A program made the translations under genes and the position numbers. The notes below the pieces were generated by a model that saw only the letters and a program-made list of their open reading frames with translations, did no database searches and was not told the origin of the DNA. This document shows, in pieces, positions 63,135 to 64,000 of a stretch of DNA of 64,000 bases (within the stretch, counting starts at the first letter, position 1; each line of letters starts with the position of its first letter). Origin of the DNA: Cytobacillus stercorigallinarum (GTDB taxonomy: Bacteria; Bacillota; Bacilli; Bacillales; Cytobacillaceae); contig NZ_JACSQT010000005.1 of NCBI RefSeq assembly GCF_014836495.1, forward strand, positions 124,001-188,000, read 5' to 3'.

Positions 63135-64000
63135 TCAAAGTTTGTTTATTTGCTCTGTTAACGTATCAACTAAAAGATCAATATCACTTTCAGTTATATT
63201 TAACGGTGGCGCAAGTGTAATTATATTATTATATCCTGCCACAGTTGCTCCGTTTTTACCAATTAATACCCCATTGTCTTTACATCCGGAAATTATCTTA
63301 TTCACATACTCCACCGCTAACGGTTCCTTCGTCGCCTTATCCTCTACTAACTCAATACCGATTAATAAACCTTTTCCTCTAACATCCCCTACATAAGAAT
63401 GATGTTGCAGCTTTTGACGTAATGTTCTCTTTAGCGCTTCACCGGCCGTTTTTGACCGTTCGTACAGCTTCTCATCTTCCATAATCTCTAAGTTTTTCAA
63501 TGCTAAAGCGCAAGCAGCAGGGTTACCTCCAAAAGTATTCACATGGCGAAAGTAATCATATTCTGCTGTTCCTTTGAAATAATCATAGATTTCTTTTTTC
63601 ACTGCGGTAGCTGATAAAGGTAAATACGCACTTGTTATCCCTTTTGCCATCGTAATAATATCTGGTGACACTTCATAGTTCATAAATCCAAATGGTTCAC
63701 CCGTGCGACCAAAGCCATTAATGACTTCATCACTAATGAGCAATGCCCCGTGCTTCTCACAAACCTCTTTTACACCTTTCATATAGTTTTCTGGTGGCAT
63801 AATCACTCCGCCACCTGTAATAATTGGTTCCATTATGACAGCTGCCACAGTCTCATTTAGCTCCCACGTCATTACCTTATCTATATCCTGTACTGATTGC
63901 AGCTTAGTAGGTGCCAAGGCTTCATCTTCCGGTTGGCGATACATATCAGGTGGTGCGACGTGAATAAATCCAGGTGCGAGCGGTTCATATTTATATTTTC
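63135..64000 (-). CDS. Class III aminotransferase, C-terminal part
   Basis: The frame is open to the window edge, so the gene starts beyond it. Visible: YEPLAPGFIHVAPPD, the PLP-contact region EPIITGGGVIMP, LLISDEVINGFGRTGE with the cofactor Asp, and the Schiff-base lysine in TMAKGITSAYLPLSA. NTFGGNPAACALALKNLE follows. This is the omega-transaminase fold (taurine, beta-alanine or YhxA-like). Substrate cannot be fixed from this part. Confidence 0.9.
   Translation of the reverse strand, partial: KYKYEPLAPGFIHVAPPDMYRQPEDEALAPTKLQSVQDIDKVMTWELNETVAAVIMEPIITGGGVIMPPENYMKGVKEVCEKHGALLISDEVINGFGRTGEPFGFMNYEVSPDIITMAKGITSAYLPLSATAVKKEIYDYFKGTAEYDYFRHVNTFGGNPAACALALKNLEIMEDEKLYERSKTAGEALKRTLRQKLQHHSYVGDVRGKGLLIGIELVEDKATKEPLAVEYVNKIISGCKDNGVLIGKNGATVAGYNNIITLAPPLNITESDIDLLVDTLTEQINKL

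Overview
The window is low-GC DNA from an endospore-forming member of the Bacillaceae. A GerA-type germinant receptor pair, a TasA/SipW matrix module, a neutral (M4) protease, an IDEAL-domain protein, DUF1836, DUF3219/YkvR and YkvI all point that way. An Opu-type osmoprotectant transporter would suit a salt-tolerant genus, but the genus is inference. Genes are packed in short operons with strong Shine-Dalgarno sites and many intrinsic terminators. I see no rRNA, tRNA, CRISPR, prophage or complete insertion sequence.

Layout. 1-685: the end of an FtsH-like protease. 1309-7256 (minus): a polysaccharide-deacetylase-like protein, then an RpiR regulator - M20 hydrolase - GNAT acyltransferase - MenC/N-acylamino-acid racemase - YkvI operon. 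It has the gene content of the Geobacillus N-succinylamino-acid route that converts D- to L-amino acids. 7509-11281 (minus): potABCD polyamine importer. 11433-13963 (plus): gerAB-gerAA without gerAC. 14231-16966: a short metallophosphatase, a small secreted protein and an AI-2E family exporter. 17201-20449 (minus): tasA-like, M4 protease, acidic TapA-tail-like protein and sipW. 20884-26273: MBL hydrolase, SufR-like regulator, Mn-SOD, a HAD gene with an in-frame TGA running in frame into a NUDIX gene, TrhO and DUF1450. 26367-30967: MurG paralogue, DUF4363/DUF421 pair, orphan Phd/YefM antitoxin, ExoA and OsmC. 31020-31528: gene debris, including a frameshifted LysR relic.

32110-39722 (minus): a molybdenum hydroxylase system. 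It has split XdhC, MocA, a CoxG-like protein, FAD, 2Fe-2S and molybdopterin subunits, and an MFS transporter. 39916-40688: a frameshifted methyltransferase. 40780-42030: the oddest element, a 51-bp tandem repeat of about 23 units that keeps a 416-codon frame open on the minus strand and a 339-codon frame open on the plus strand. 42098-47xxx: a lone AAA ATPase, AbrB-type membrane protein, MerR/coiled-coil protein with a 54-residue coiled-coil neighbour, and a CAP-domain protein.

47135-52391: luciferase-like oxidoreductase, DUF1836 regulator divergent from hemolysin III across a palindrome, aldehyde dehydrogenase and YhhN. 52443-57858: opuC-type operon with a divergent GbsR/OpcR-type regulator, then DUF1646. 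58024-64000: GNAT, DmpA/P1 peptidase, IDEAL protein, MFS, BASS transporter, YkvR and the end of a class III aminotransferase.

Overall this is chromosomal core and lifestyle DNA: amino-acid and polyamine scavenging, osmoprotection, matrix and germination functions. Several genes are visibly decaying. The best candidates for undescribed biology are the dual-strand 51-bp repeat locus, the tasA-protease-acidic protein-sipW operon and the divergent DUF1836/hemolysin III switch.
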